This document shows, in pieces, positions 53,518 to 62,270 of a stretch of DNA of 62,668 nucleotides. Location of the stretch: the NCBI RefSeq assembly GCF_900113735.1, contig NZ_FOQM01000041.1, positions 1 to 62,668 on the forward strand, given 5' to 3'. Both the position numbers and the translations under genes were made by a program. This DNA comes from Bradyrhizobium sp. Gha (GTDB taxonomy: Bacteria > Pseudomonadota > Alphaproteobacteria > Rhizobiales > Xanthobacteraceae). The notes below the pieces were generated by a model, which did not search any database, was not told the origin of the DNA, and was given only the letters and a program-made list of their open reading frames with translations. Positions within the stretch are counted from its first letter, which is position 1; every line of letters starts with the position of its first letter.

Positions 53518-55059
53518 ATGACAAGGGACCCGCGCAGTGAAACTTCCGGCGCCCCGCTTCTGACGGTGCGCGCGATCGAAAAGTTCTTTCCGGGCGTTCG
53601 GGCGCTGTCCGGCGTCTCGTTCGACGCCGCCAGAGGCGAAGTCCACGCCTTGCTCGGCGAGAACGGCGCCGGCAAGTCGACGCTGATCAAGATCGTCTCC
53701 GGCGTGTTCCCGCCCGATCGCGGCGAGGTCGTCGTCGACGGCAAGCCGGTCGATCTCGCGCGGCCGGACGATGCGAGGCGCGCCGGCATCGCCACGATCT
53801 ATCAGGAGCTGCTGCTGTTTCCGGAGCTCACGGTCGCCGAGAACATATTCATGGGCCATGCGCCCCGCGCCGGCCTCGGCCGGCTCGACTGGCGTGCCAT
53901 GCGGGAACGGACAAAAGCGTTGCTCGCGTCGCTCGAGATTCATGACCTGGAGGCGGAGCGCATCGTCGGCTCGCTCAGCATCGGCAATCGCCAGCGCGTC
54001 GAAATCCTGCGCGCGCTGTCGCAGGATGCGCGCATCCTGATCATGGACGAGCCGACCGCAGCCCTGACCGAGTACGACGTGACGCGGCTATTCGACATCG
54101 TGCGCAAGCTGAAGGCCCGCGGCGTCGCCGTGATCTACATCAGCCATCGGCTCGACGAGATTTTCGCGATTGCCGATCGTGTCACGGTGCTGCGCGACGG
54201 CGCCCATGTCGCCACCAAGCACGTCAGCGAGACGGACGCGACCGAGCTCGTGCAATTGATGGTTGGCCGCAGGATCGAAAGCCTGTTTCCGAAGATCACG
54301 GTGCCGATCGGCAAGCCGGTGCTGGAGGTGAAGGACCTCGAACGACGGCCGCTGACGAAGACCATCTCGCTCACCGTGCGCGCGGGCGAGATCGTCGGCC
54401 TTTCCGGCCTCGTCGGCTCGGGCCGCAGCGAGCTGGCGCAAACCATCTTCGGCGTCACACCGGCCGATAGTGGCCAAATCCGGATCGCCGACCAACAAGT
54501 CGACATTCGCTCGCCGGCCCAGGCGCGGTCCTTGGGCGTCGCCTACGTTCCCGAGGATCGCGGCACGCAGGGCCTGGTGCGGCCGATGACGGTGCGCGAG
54601 AACTTCAGCCTCGCCGCGCTTGGCAAAATCGCATTCGGCGGCTTCATCGATCGCGGCGCCGAGCGCAAGCTGGCCAGCGACGGCGTCAGGCGCTTTGCGG
54701 TCAAGGCCAGCTCGCTCGAGCAGATCGCGGGCAAGCTCTCCGGCGGCAATCAACAGAAGATCGTGCTCGGCAAATGGCTCGCCAACGGGCCGAAGCTGTT
54801 GATCCTCGACGAGCCGACGCGCGGCATCGACGTGGGCGCCAAGGCGGAGATCCATCGGCTGATGGGCGAGCTTGCGGCACAGGGGCTCGCCATCCTGATG
54901 ATTTCGAGCGAGCTGCCGGAGGTGCTCGGCATGAGTGACCGCGTGCTGGTGATGCGCGAGGGCCGTATCGTTGCCGAATTCTCGCGCGAAGAAGCAACCC
55001 AGGAGTCGATCGGCGCGGCGATGATGGGCAGTCATGACAACGCGGAGAAAGCGGCATGA
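53518..55059 (+). CDS. rhaT: Rhamnose ABC transporter ATPase, two-domain sugar type
   Basis: 513 residues (GTG 53512 overlaps the rhaR stop and is an alternative start). First cassette: Walker A LGENGAGKST, signature LSIGNRQRVEILRAL, Walker B ILIMDEPTAAL. Second cassette: degenerate Walker A GLVGSGRSEL, signature LSGGNQQKIVLGKWL, Walker B LLILDEPTRGID. This is the RbsA-like layout of carbohydrate uptake transporters. It drives L-rhamnose import with rhaP, rhaQ and rhaS. Confidence 0.94.
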   Translation: MTRDPRSETSGAPLLTVRAIEKFFPGVRALSGVSFDAARGEVHALLGENGAGKSTLIKIVSGVFPPDRGEVVVDGKPVDLARPDDARRAGIATIYQELLLFPELTVAENIFMGHAPRAGLGRLDWRAMRERTKALLASLEIHDLEAERIVGSLSIGNRQRVEILRALSQDARILIMDEPTAALTEYDVTRLFDIVRKLKARGVAVIYISHRLDEIFAIADRVTVLRDGAHVATKHVSETDATELVQLMVGRRIESLFPKITVPIGKPVLEVKDLERRPLTKTISLTVRAGEIVGLSGLVGSGRSELAQTIFGVTPADSGQIRIADQQVDIRSPAQARSLGVAYVPEDRGTQGLVRPMTVRENFSLAALGKIAFGGFIDRGAERKLASDGVRRFAVKASSLEQIAGKLSGGNQQKIVLGKWLANGPKLLILDEPTRGIDVGAKAEIHRLMGELAAQGLAILMISSELPEVLGMSDRVLVMREGRIVAEFSREEATQESIGAAMMGSHDNAEKAA

Positions 55060-56042
55060 CGACGGTGACGCTGACCGGTACCGAAGCTGATCCGCGACGA
55101 TGGCTGAAGGCGTTTGCCTCGCAGGAGGCTTTACTCGCGATCGCGGTGATCGGGCTGGCCATCGCCGTCGGGCTTTACAATCCGCGCTTCCTGGCGGCGC
55201 GCAATCTTTCCGACGTGCTGCTCGGCAACGCCTATATTGCCGTCGCCGCGGTCGGCATGTCGATGGTGATCATTTCCGGCAACATCGACATTTCCGTCGG
55301 CGCGCTGATCGGCGTGCTGGCGACGATCAGCGGCACCCTGGCCGTCAACGGCGCACCCGCCGTGGTCGCCTGGTCGGCAGCGCTTGTTGCGGGCGTTCTC
55401 GTCATGGCCTTGCAGGGCGTCATCATCGCCTATCTGCGCATTCCGGCGATCGTGGTCACGCTGGGCATGCTGTCGATCCTCAAAGGCGGCCTGATCAGCG
55501 TGACCGGCGGCAAATGGATCACCGACCTGCCCGACGATTTCCATCTCGCCGACGTCGAGATCTTCGGTACTCTGCCGTTTCCGGTTTTTCTCATGATCCT
55601 GGCGACGATCCTGGCAGCGTTGTGGATGCGTTATTCGGCCTCGGGACGCGCGATCTACGCGGTCGGCGGCAACGCCGAAGCGGCGCGGCTCTGCGGCATC
55701 TCGCAGCCGCGCACGATCGTCATGGTCTTCGCGCTGCACGGTTTGTTCGCCGGGGCGGCCGCCCTGCTCTACGCGACGCAGCTGCGCGTCATCCAGTCGA
55801 CCGTGCCGCCCAATCTCGAACTGACGATCATTACCGCCTCTGTCGTGGGAGGCGTCAGCATCCTCGGCGGCGTCGGCACGGTAGTCGGATCGACCCTTGC
55901 CGCCGTACTGATCGCCGAGATCGCCAGCGCGCTGGTCTTCATCGACGTCTCGCCCTACTGGATCCGCGCGGTCCAGGGCGTGCTCATCCTCGTGACCGTG
56001 ATCGCCGACATTCTGCGGCGCCGGCGCATGGCCGGAGCATGA
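55056..56042 (+). CDS. rhaP: Rhamnose ABC transporter permease
   Basis: 328 residues, BPD_transp_2 family with 8-10 spans. Signature words are SGNIDISVGALIGVLATISG and VGGNAEAARLCGISQPRTIV. The ATG overlaps the rhaT stop. It pairs with the next gene as the two channel subunits of the rhamnose importer. Confidence 0.92.
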   Translation: MTTVTLTGTEADPRRWLKAFASQEALLAIAVIGLAIAVGLYNPRFLAARNLSDVLLGNAYIAVAAVGMSMVIISGNIDISVGALIGVLATISGTLAVNGAPAVVAWSAALVAGVLVMALQGVIIAYLRIPAIVVTLGMLSILKGGLISVTGGKWITDLPDDFHLADVEIFGTLPFPVFLMILATILAALWMRYSASGRAIYAVGGNAEAARLCGISQPRTIVMVFALHGLFAGAAALLYATQLRVIQSTVPPNLELTIITASVVGGVSILGGVGTVVGSTLAAVLIAEIASALVFIDVSPYWIRAVQGVLILVTVIADILRRRRMAGA

Positions 56043-56049
56043 GCGCGCC

Positions 56050-57045
56050 ATGAGCGAAATTCCTCTTCCCCAGACCGCAAAGCGCATCATGCCCTGGTGG
56101 CTGCTGCGTCACGAGACCATGCTCGCGGTGATCCTGCTCGTTGCGTTGATCGTGCTCGGGAGCTTGAACAGCCGCTTCCTCACCATCGACAATCTGCTCA
56201 ATCAAGGCAGGCTGACGACGGAGGTCGGGCTGATCGCGCTGCCGATGACCTTCATCATCATTACCGGCGGCATCGATCTCTCGGTCGGCTCGATTGTCGG
56301 ACTCTGCGCGATCCTGCTGGGCTATTCCTGGAAGAGTTTCGGCTTTCCGCTGCCGCTGGCGATCTGCTTCTCGCTGCTGGTCGGTGCCGCGGCCGGCTTT
56401 CTCAACGGCATCGTCATCACCAGGGTGAAAGTCCCGCCGCTGATCATGACGATCGCGACGCTCGCACTTTATCGCGGCCTCGCCGAGGGAATCAGCCAGG
56501 CGCGTTCGGTGCGCGGCTATCCGGAATGGTTCTACTTCGTCGGGCAGGAAAATCTCTTCGGCGTGCCGGCGCAACTCTGGCTCTTGCTGATCGCGCTCGT
56601 GGTTTCGGCAATCGTTCTTGACCGCACGACCTTCGGCCGGACACTCTATGCGATGGGCAACAACGAGACCGCCGCGCGCTTTTCCGGTTTGCCGGTGGAT
56701 CGCGCAAAGCTGATCATCTACACGCTGTCGGGCCTCATGGCCGGCCTCTCCGCCTGCGTTCTCGTCTCGCGCGTGACCACGACCCGGTCGGACATGGGGA
56801 TCGGCTATGAGCTCGACGTCATTGCGGCCGTGGTGCTCGGCGGCACCAGCATCTTCGGAGGCGTCGGCACGATATGGGGCACGCTGGTCGGCCTGGCGAT
56901 GATCCAGCTCTTGAAGAACGGGCTGGCCCTGACCGGCGTCAAGGGCGACGCCACGATCGTGGTGATCGGCGCGGTGCTCATCCTTTCAACTCTTGTGGCG
57001 AGTTCGCTCCAGCGGCGCCGCGATGGCGTTTTTTGGAGTGTCTGA
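56050..57045 (+). CDS. rhaQ: Rhamnose ABC transporter permease, second subunit
   Basis: 331 residues, homologous to the preceding permease: TGGIDLSVGSIVGLCAILLG and MGNNETAARFSGLPVDRAKL. Seven bases separate it from rhaP. Together with rhaT it forms the membrane part of the importer. Confidence 0.92.
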   Translation: MSEIPLPQTAKRIMPWWLLRHETMLAVILLVALIVLGSLNSRFLTIDNLLNQGRLTTEVGLIALPMTFIIITGGIDLSVGSIVGLCAILLGYSWKSFGFPLPLAICFSLLVGAAAGFLNGIVITRVKVPPLIMTIATLALYRGLAEGISQARSVRGYPEWFYFVGQENLFGVPAQLWLLLIALVVSAIVLDRTTFGRTLYAMGNNETAARFSGLPVDRAKLIIYTLSGLMAGLSACVLVSRVTTTRSDMGIGYELDVIAAVVLGGTSIFGGVGTIWGTLVGLAMIQLLKNGLALTGVKGDATIVVIGAVLILSTLVASSLQRRRDGVFWSV

Positions 57046-57084
57046 CGGCGAAAAAAGCGGCTTAAAACATGGGAGGACAACAAG

Positions 57085-58200
57085 ATGAAGCTCGGATTAG
57101 CCTTTGTGTTTCTCGGCGCGACACTGCTGGCCGGAACGGCCTCTGCGGCGGACAAGAGATGGGATGGCGCGGACGACCTGCCGGTCAATCCGCTTGCCTG
57201 TTCGGCCGGTGAGGCCAATGCCGCGCCCGCAGCCAAGCCTTACGACGGCGGTCAGGCAACCAACGCCCCCGACAAGGCCGGCAAACCGATCACGCTGGTC
57301 GACGTGCCGAAGCTGATCGGCATCGGTTATTTCAACGCGACGTCGAAGGGCATGCAGGAGGCCGCCAAGGCGCTCGGCAACGTCACGGTCAAGACCGACG
57401 GCCCGACCGAGGCCAAGATCGACGAGCAAATCAAGTTCATCGACAATTACATCACCAGCGGCGTCGACGGCATTCTCTTCGCCGCCAACGATCCGGTGGC
57501 GATCGCACCGGTCCTGAAGAAGGCCCTGTCAAAGGGCATCCATGTCGTCGGCTACGACGCCAACTCGACGCCGGATGCACGCGAATGGTTCGTCAATCAA
57601 GCCGAATTCAACGGCATCGCCAAGTCGATGATCGACTCGATGGCCAAAGAGGCCGGCGAGGACAAGAGCTTTGCGATCGTCACCTCGACCTTCACGACTC
57701 CGAACCAGGCGCGCTGGACCGCCGAAATGTGGGCCTATGCGCAGAAATGCCATCCCAAGCTGAAATGGCTCGAGACGGTCGAGGCGCAGGAGGACAATAA
57801 CCTGTCCTTCAACCAGGCAACGACGCTGATCAACAAGTATGGCGACAAGCTCGCCGGCCTGTTCGGCATGACGTCGGTCGCGACCCCCGCTTCGGCGGAA
57901 GCCGTGACCAAGGCCAAGCTCTGCGGCAAGGTGGCCGTGGTCGGCCTCGCCACGCCGAATGCGATGAAGCCGTATGTCAACGCGGACTGCGTCAAGTCGG
58001 TCGTGCTGTGGAATCCGGTCGATCTCGGCTATGCCGCGACCTATGTGATGCGTGCCGTCGTCGACGGCAAGCTCAAGTCCGGTGCGACGTCGGTGGAGGC
58101 CGGCAAGCTCGGCAAGCTGAACGTGGTCAATGGCAGTGAGGTCCTGCTCGGCTCGCCCTTCATCTTCACGAAGCAGAACATCAAGGATTTCGATTTCTGA
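57085..58200 (+). CDS. rhaS: Rhamnose ABC transporter substrate-binding protein
   Basis: 371 residues with signal peptide (VFLGATLLAGTASAADKRW). The periplasmic-binding fold IGIGYFNATSKGMQEAAKAL with SGVDGILFAANDPVAIAPVL is of the ribose-binding (PBP1) type. GGGAGGA precedes the ATG. In Rhizobium leguminosarum rhaS lies before rhaT, whereas here it follows the permeases. A strong hairpin after its stop separates it from rhaK. Confidence 0.92.
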   Translation: MKLGLAFVFLGATLLAGTASAADKRWDGADDLPVNPLACSAGEANAAPAAKPYDGGQATNAPDKAGKPITLVDVPKLIGIGYFNATSKGMQEAAKALGNVTVKTDGPTEAKIDEQIKFIDNYITSGVDGILFAANDPVAIAPVLKKALSKGIHVVGYDANSTPDAREWFVNQAEFNGIAKSMIDSMAKEAGEDKSFAIVTSTFTTPNQARWTAEMWAYAQKCHPKLKWLETVEAQEDNNLSFNQATTLINKYGDKLAGLFGMTSVATPASAEAVTKAKLCGKVAVVGLATPNAMKPYVNADCVKSVVLWNPVDLGYAATYVMRAVVDGKLKSGATSVEAGKLGKLNVVNGSEVLLGSPFIFTKQNIKDFDF

Positions 58201-58211
58201 TCCGGACTCGT

Positions 58212-58238
58212 CGCCCGGCCGCAGAACGCGGCCGGGCG
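58212..58238 (+). terminator. Perfect 11-bp hairpin between rhaS and rhaK
   Basis: CGCCCGGCCGC at 58212-58222 pairs with GCGGCCGGGCG at 58228-58238 around the loop AGAAC. Only a short, broken T-stretch follows (CACAATTTGG). It should protect the rhaS message or end part of the transcripts, giving more RhaS than RhaK. Confidence 0.7.
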
Positions 58239-58319
58239 CACAATTTGGCCCTTCATTGTCATCGCCATGGCAAGCCGGCCATGACGCGCATGACGTTGCT
58301 TGTTGAGATGTAGCTGACG

Positions 58320-59684
58320 ATGAGCCAGACGGTTGCAGTGCTCGACATCGGCAAGACAAACGTAAAGCTTGCCTTGTTCAGCGATGGCCGACTTCTCTGG
58401 GAAAAGTCGGCGCCCAACCGCGTCCTGGCGGGACCGCCCTATCCGCATGAAGATGTCGAGAGCGCATGGACCTTCTTCATCGATGCCCTTCGCGAGGCCG
58501 CACGCACGCATCAGATCAGTGCGATCGTTCCGACCGCGCATGGCGCAGCCGGCGCATTGATCGGCGAGAGCGAACTCGCGGCGCCGGTCATGGACTACGA
58601 ATTCGAGGGCGTGGACGCGATCGAACCGGACTATGCCCGGCTGCGGCCCTCTTTCTCGGAAAGCCTGTCGCCGAAACTACCGGCCGGCCTCAATGTCGGC
58701 CGGCAACTCGCCTATCAGAAGTGGCGCTGTCCGGACCTCTTTGCTGACGCGAGGTATTTCGTTGGCTATCCGCAATACTGGACCTGGCGCCTGAGCGGCG
58801 TTGCGGTCTCGGAAGTCACCTCGCTCGGCGCCCATACCGATCTCTGGGCTCCGCGACGGGGACAAGTCTCCAGCCTCGTCAAAGCTCTCGGCGTCGATCA
58901 CCTGCTGCCGCCGCTGCGCCGCGCCTTCGATCCGCTCGGTCCAATTCGGCCTGAAATCGCCGCGCTGACCGGGCTTGCGCCTGAAACGCAGGTCTTTTGC
59001 GGGATCCACGATTCCAACGCTTCACTCCTGCCCTACCTCGTCTCGCGTCAAGCGCCGTTCACGGTGTTGTCGACCGGCACCTGGGTGATCCTGATGTGCC
59101 TGGGTCTTTCGCTCGATCACCTCGATCCCTGCGACGACACGCTCGCCAACGTCGACGCGCTGGGCCGTCCGATCGCGTGCGGGCGCTTCATGGGCGGACG
59201 CGAATACGCCACCATCGCGGGCAGCGCCGGCAATCCGGACCTTGACGCGATCGAGCGCGTCATCGCCTCGGGCGCCATGGCCCTCCCCTGCTTCTCCGGG
59301 CAGGGCGGCCCCTATGCCACGACCAAGGGCGTCATTCGCGGCGACGTCGCAACGCACGATCGGGCGGCACTCGCAACGCTCTATTGCGCGCTGGTCGCTG
59401 ACCTGATGCTGACGCGCATGGGCGCCGGCAGTGGCGATCTCATCGTCGAAGGAAGCTTCGCCGGCAATCTTCCCTTTTGTCAGACACTCGGCGCGCTGCG
59501 GACGCGGCAGCGTATCTTCGCTGCGCGCGACGCCGCAGGCACGGCGCGCGGTGCCGCGATGCTTGCGCACTGGCCGCCATCCTATTCCATCACGGCCCCG
59601 ACCCCCGTCGAAACGATCTCGATCGCAGGCCTCGATGCCTATCGTGAGGGCTGGACGGCAGCGCTCACTTCACCAACGCTATGA
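58320..59684 (+). CDS. rhaK: Rhamnulokinase, FGGY family
   Basis: 454 residues. The phosphate-1 loop VLDIGKTNVKLALFSDGRLL opens the protein; IHDSNASLLPYL and STGTWVILMCLG, then VEGSFAGNLPFCQTLGALR, mark the FGGY core. It phosphorylates L-rhamnulose for RhaD. In R. leguminosarum RhaK is also needed for rhamnose transport (from memory). The mutarotase gene rhaU that often precedes it is absent. Confidence 0.92.
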   Translation: MSQTVAVLDIGKTNVKLALFSDGRLLWEKSAPNRVLAGPPYPHEDVESAWTFFIDALREAARTHQISAIVPTAHGAAGALIGESELAAPVMDYEFEGVDAIEPDYARLRPSFSESLSPKLPAGLNVGRQLAYQKWRCPDLFADARYFVGYPQYWTWRLSGVAVSEVTSLGAHTDLWAPRRGQVSSLVKALGVDHLLPPLRRAFDPLGPIRPEIAALTGLAPETQVFCGIHDSNASLLPYLVSRQAPFTVLSTGTWVILMCLGLSLDHLDPCDDTLANVDALGRPIACGRFMGGREYATIAGSAGNPDLDAIERVIASGAMALPCFSGQGGPYATTKGVIRGDVATHDRAALATLYCALVADLMLTRMGAGSGDLIVEGSFAGNLPFCQTLGALRTRQRIFAARDAAGTARGAAMLAHWPPSYSITAPTPVETISIAGLDAYREGWTAALTSPTL

Positions 59685-59740
59685 CCTAAGCGCTCTGCTC
59701 CGCCTTGCGCACCAATCCCTCACGACGGCCTTTGCGCCAG

Positions 59741-60916
59741 TCAGGTCATCCGAACCCAGGTGCCGTTACCTGCCGAGGACTTCACCGCAGCATCGATGAA
59801 CTTCACACCTGCCAGGCCATCCTCGACGGTCGGGAAAATCACCTCAGGATCCGGCTTCATGTTCGCTCTTGCCGCGTGGATGGCGCGCGCTGCCTCGGCG
59901 TAGATTGTTGCGAAACCTTCGAGGTAGCCCTCGGGGTGGCCCGAAGGGACGCGGGTGACACGAGCCGCCTCGCCCAAGGCGCCGGCGCCGCCGCGGGTCA
60001 GGAGCTGCTTGGGCTGGCCGTACGGCGTGAACCAGAGTTGGTTCGGATTCTCCTGCGCCCATTCGAGCCCGGCTTTGCTGCCGTAGACCCGCAACGTGAG
60101 GCCGTTCTCATTGCCGACGGCGACCTGACTGGCCCACAGCATCCCCTTGGCACCGCCCTTCCACTTCAGGAGGATCTGGACATCGTCATCGAGACGCCGC
60201 CCCTCGACAAAGGTCGACAGCTCGGCGAGCAGTTCGTCGAGCTCCAGTCCCGTGACGAAGCAGGCGAGATTATAGGCGTGGGTGCCGATGTCTCCGATGC
60301 AGCCGCCGGCGCCAGATCGGGCCGGGTCCGTCCGCCACGCCGCCTGCTTGTGGCTGCTTGCCTCCAGCCGCTCGGTCAGCCAATCCTGCAGATATTCGGC
60401 CCGGACCAGCCTGACTTCACCGAGGTCGCCTTTGGCGATCATGGCGCGCGCCTGGCGAACCATGGGATAGCCCGTGTAATTGTGCGTCACCACGAAGACC
60501 CTGCCCGTCTTCCTGGCCAACGCCACCAGCTCCTCGGCCTCGGCGACCGTCGTCGTCAGTGGCTTGTCGCAGATGACGTGGATTCCGGCTTCAAGGAACG
60601 CCTTCGCGACCGGGCTGTGCATGTGGTTGGGGGTTACGATCGAGACCGCCTCGATGCCGTCCGCCCGCGCGGCTTCAGCCTTCGCCATCTCCTCGAATGA
60701 GCCATAGGCGCGATCATCAGCGATGCCGAGCTCCTTCGCCGAGGCCTTGGCTCGAACCGGATCGGAGGCGAGCGCGCCGGCAACCAGCTCGAACCGGTCG
60801 TCGATGCGAGCGGCAATACGGTGCACGGCACCGATGAAGGCGCCCTGTCCGCCGCCGACCATGCCAAGCCGGATACGACCGCGATCGCCGGCTGCCTTGC
60901 TTGCTTCGATGGTCAT
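59741..60916 (-). CDS. Gfo/Idh/MocA family oxidoreductase
   Basis: 391 residues from ATG 60916. LGMVGGGQGAFIGAVHRIAA is the NAD-binding loop, and ICDKPLTTT carries the catalytic lysine; the GGCIGDIGTHAYNLACFVTG segment has the conserved histidine. The group oxidises sugars or sugar alcohols; the exact substrate is not readable. It is coupled (14 bases) to the TIM-barrel gene upstream and converges with rhaK. Confidence 0.9.
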   Translation of the reverse strand: MTIEASKAAGDRGRIRLGMVGGGQGAFIGAVHRIAARIDDRFELVAGALASDPVRAKASAKELGIADDRAYGSFEEMAKAEAARADGIEAVSIVTPNHMHSPVAKAFLEAGIHVICDKPLTTTVAEAEELVALARKTGRVFVVTHNYTGYPMVRQARAMIAKGDLGEVRLVRAEYLQDWLTERLEASSHKQAAWRTDPARSGAGGCIGDIGTHAYNLACFVTGLELDELLAELSTFVEGRRLDDDVQILLKWKGGAKGMLWASQVAVGNENGLTLRVYGSKAGLEWAQENPNQLWFTPYGQPKQLLTRGGAGALGEAARVTRVPSGHPEGYLEGFATIYAEAARAIHAARANMKPDPEVIFPTVEDGLAGVKFIDAAVKSSAGNGTWVRMT

Positions 60917-60930
60917 TCTGTTCTCCTCGC

Positions 60931-61986
60931 TCAGGAGATGCCGAGCATCTTGCGGTTCGCCGCGTCGTCGGTGCCGGAGCCTGCGAAATCGTCGAAGGCT
61001 TGCTCGGTGACGCGGATGATGTGGCTCTTGATGAAGTCGGCGCCCTCGCGCGCACCCTGTTCGGGATGCTTCAGCGCACACTCCCACTCGAGCACCGCCC
61101 AGCTGCCATAGTCGTTCTGCGTGAGCTTCGAGAAGATGGCGCCGAAATCGACTTGGCCATCGCCGAGAGAACGGAAGCGGCCGGCACGGTCGACCCAGCT
61201 CTGAAACCCGCCATAGACACCCTGGCGGCCGGTTGGGTTGAACTCGGCGTCCTTGACGTGAAAGGCCCTGATGCGCTGGTGGTAGATGTCGATGTAGTCG
61301 AGGTAGTCGAGCTGCTGCAGAACGAAGTGTGACGGGTCGTAGAGCAGATTCGCACGCCCATGATTCTCTACCCGATCCAGGAACATCTCGTAGGAGACGC
61401 CGTCGTGAAGGTCCTCGCCGGGGTGGATCTCATAGGCGAGATCGACCCCGTGCTCGTCGGCATAGTCGAGGATCGGCCGCCAGCGCCTGGCAAGCTCGTC
61501 GAAGGCGGCTTCGATGAGGCCGGCCGGTCGCTGCGGCCAAGGATAGACGTAGGGCCAGGCAAGCGCACCGGAGAACGTCGCCTGCGCGGTGAGCCCGAGC
61601 CGCCTGGAAGCCAGGATCGCGCGCTTGACCTGATCGATGGCCCACTCCGTGCGGGCCTTCGCGTCGCCACGCACTTCCGGCACGGCGAAGCCGTCGAATG
61701 CCGCGTCATAGGCCGGGTGAACGGCGACGAGCTGCCCCTGGAGATGGGTCGAGAGCTCGGTGATCGCAAGCCCGTAGCGGGCCGCGATTCCTTTCACCTC
61801 ATCAGCGTAGTCCTGCGAGTCCGATGCCCTCGTGAGGTCGAAGAGCCGTCGATCCCAAGTCGGAATCTGAACCCCCTCGTAGCCGAGCGAGGCCGCCCAT
61901 CCGCAGATCGCGTCGAAGGAGTTGAACGGCGCCACGTCGCCGGCAAACTGAGCGAGGAATATCGCTGGTCCCTTGATCATCTTCAT
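60931..61986 (-). CDS. Sugar phosphate isomerase/epimerase, TIM barrel (AP-endonuclease-2 fold)
   Basis: 351 residues with GGGAG 6 bases before the ATG. Metal-site words are YEIHPGEDLHDG, YDPSHFVLQQLDYL, FHVKDAEFNPTG and WECALKHPEQ. With the adjacent dehydrogenase it forms a pair seen often in rhizobial sugar-catabolism loci, where the enzymes probably act in sequence on one keto-sugar. The substrate is unknown. Confidence 0.88.
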   Translation of the reverse strand: MKMIKGPAIFLAQFAGDVAPFNSFDAICGWAASLGYEGVQIPTWDRRLFDLTRASDSQDYADEVKGIAARYGLAITELSTHLQGQLVAVHPAYDAAFDGFAVPEVRGDAKARTEWAIDQVKRAILASRRLGLTAQATFSGALAWPYVYPWPQRPAGLIEAAFDELARRWRPILDYADEHGVDLAYEIHPGEDLHDGVSYEMFLDRVENHGRANLLYDPSHFVLQQLDYLDYIDIYHQRIRAFHVKDAEFNPTGRQGVYGGFQSWVDRAGRFRSLGDGQVDFGAIFSKLTQNDYGSWAVLEWECALKHPEQGAREGADFIKSHIIRVTEQAFDDFAGSGTDDAANRKMLGIS

Positions 61987-62210
61987 CGAACGCTCCCTTC
62001 TACGCGGTATGCCCCGCCCGTTACTGGCTTCCAGGAGAGGTCATCGGACATCATCATCGCATAAGGCGGCCCCGTCCCGCCTCGCAGTCCTTTCGGGATA
62101 AGCGACATCAGACAAAACCGCGCCTCCCGGCGCCGTCTCCTGCTTTGATGTCGAATGGAAGTCCGGAAGCATCACAGATGGCATCTTTGCTGAGGCCATG
62201 ACAGACCATC

Positions 62211-62244
62211 AACAAAGAAAAACCCCGGCAGTTTCCTGCCGGGG
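62211..62244 (-). terminator. Rho-independent terminator of the porin gene
   Basis: On the minus strand the stem CCCCGGCAG / CTGCCGGGG (62223-62231 with 62236-62244, loop of 4) is followed by TTTTTCTTTG. It lies 26 bases after the porin stop at 62271 and is the clearest terminator in the window besides 17779-17818. Confidence 0.9.
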
Positions 62245-62270
62245 CTCTCCAATCAATCGGATGATTGATC

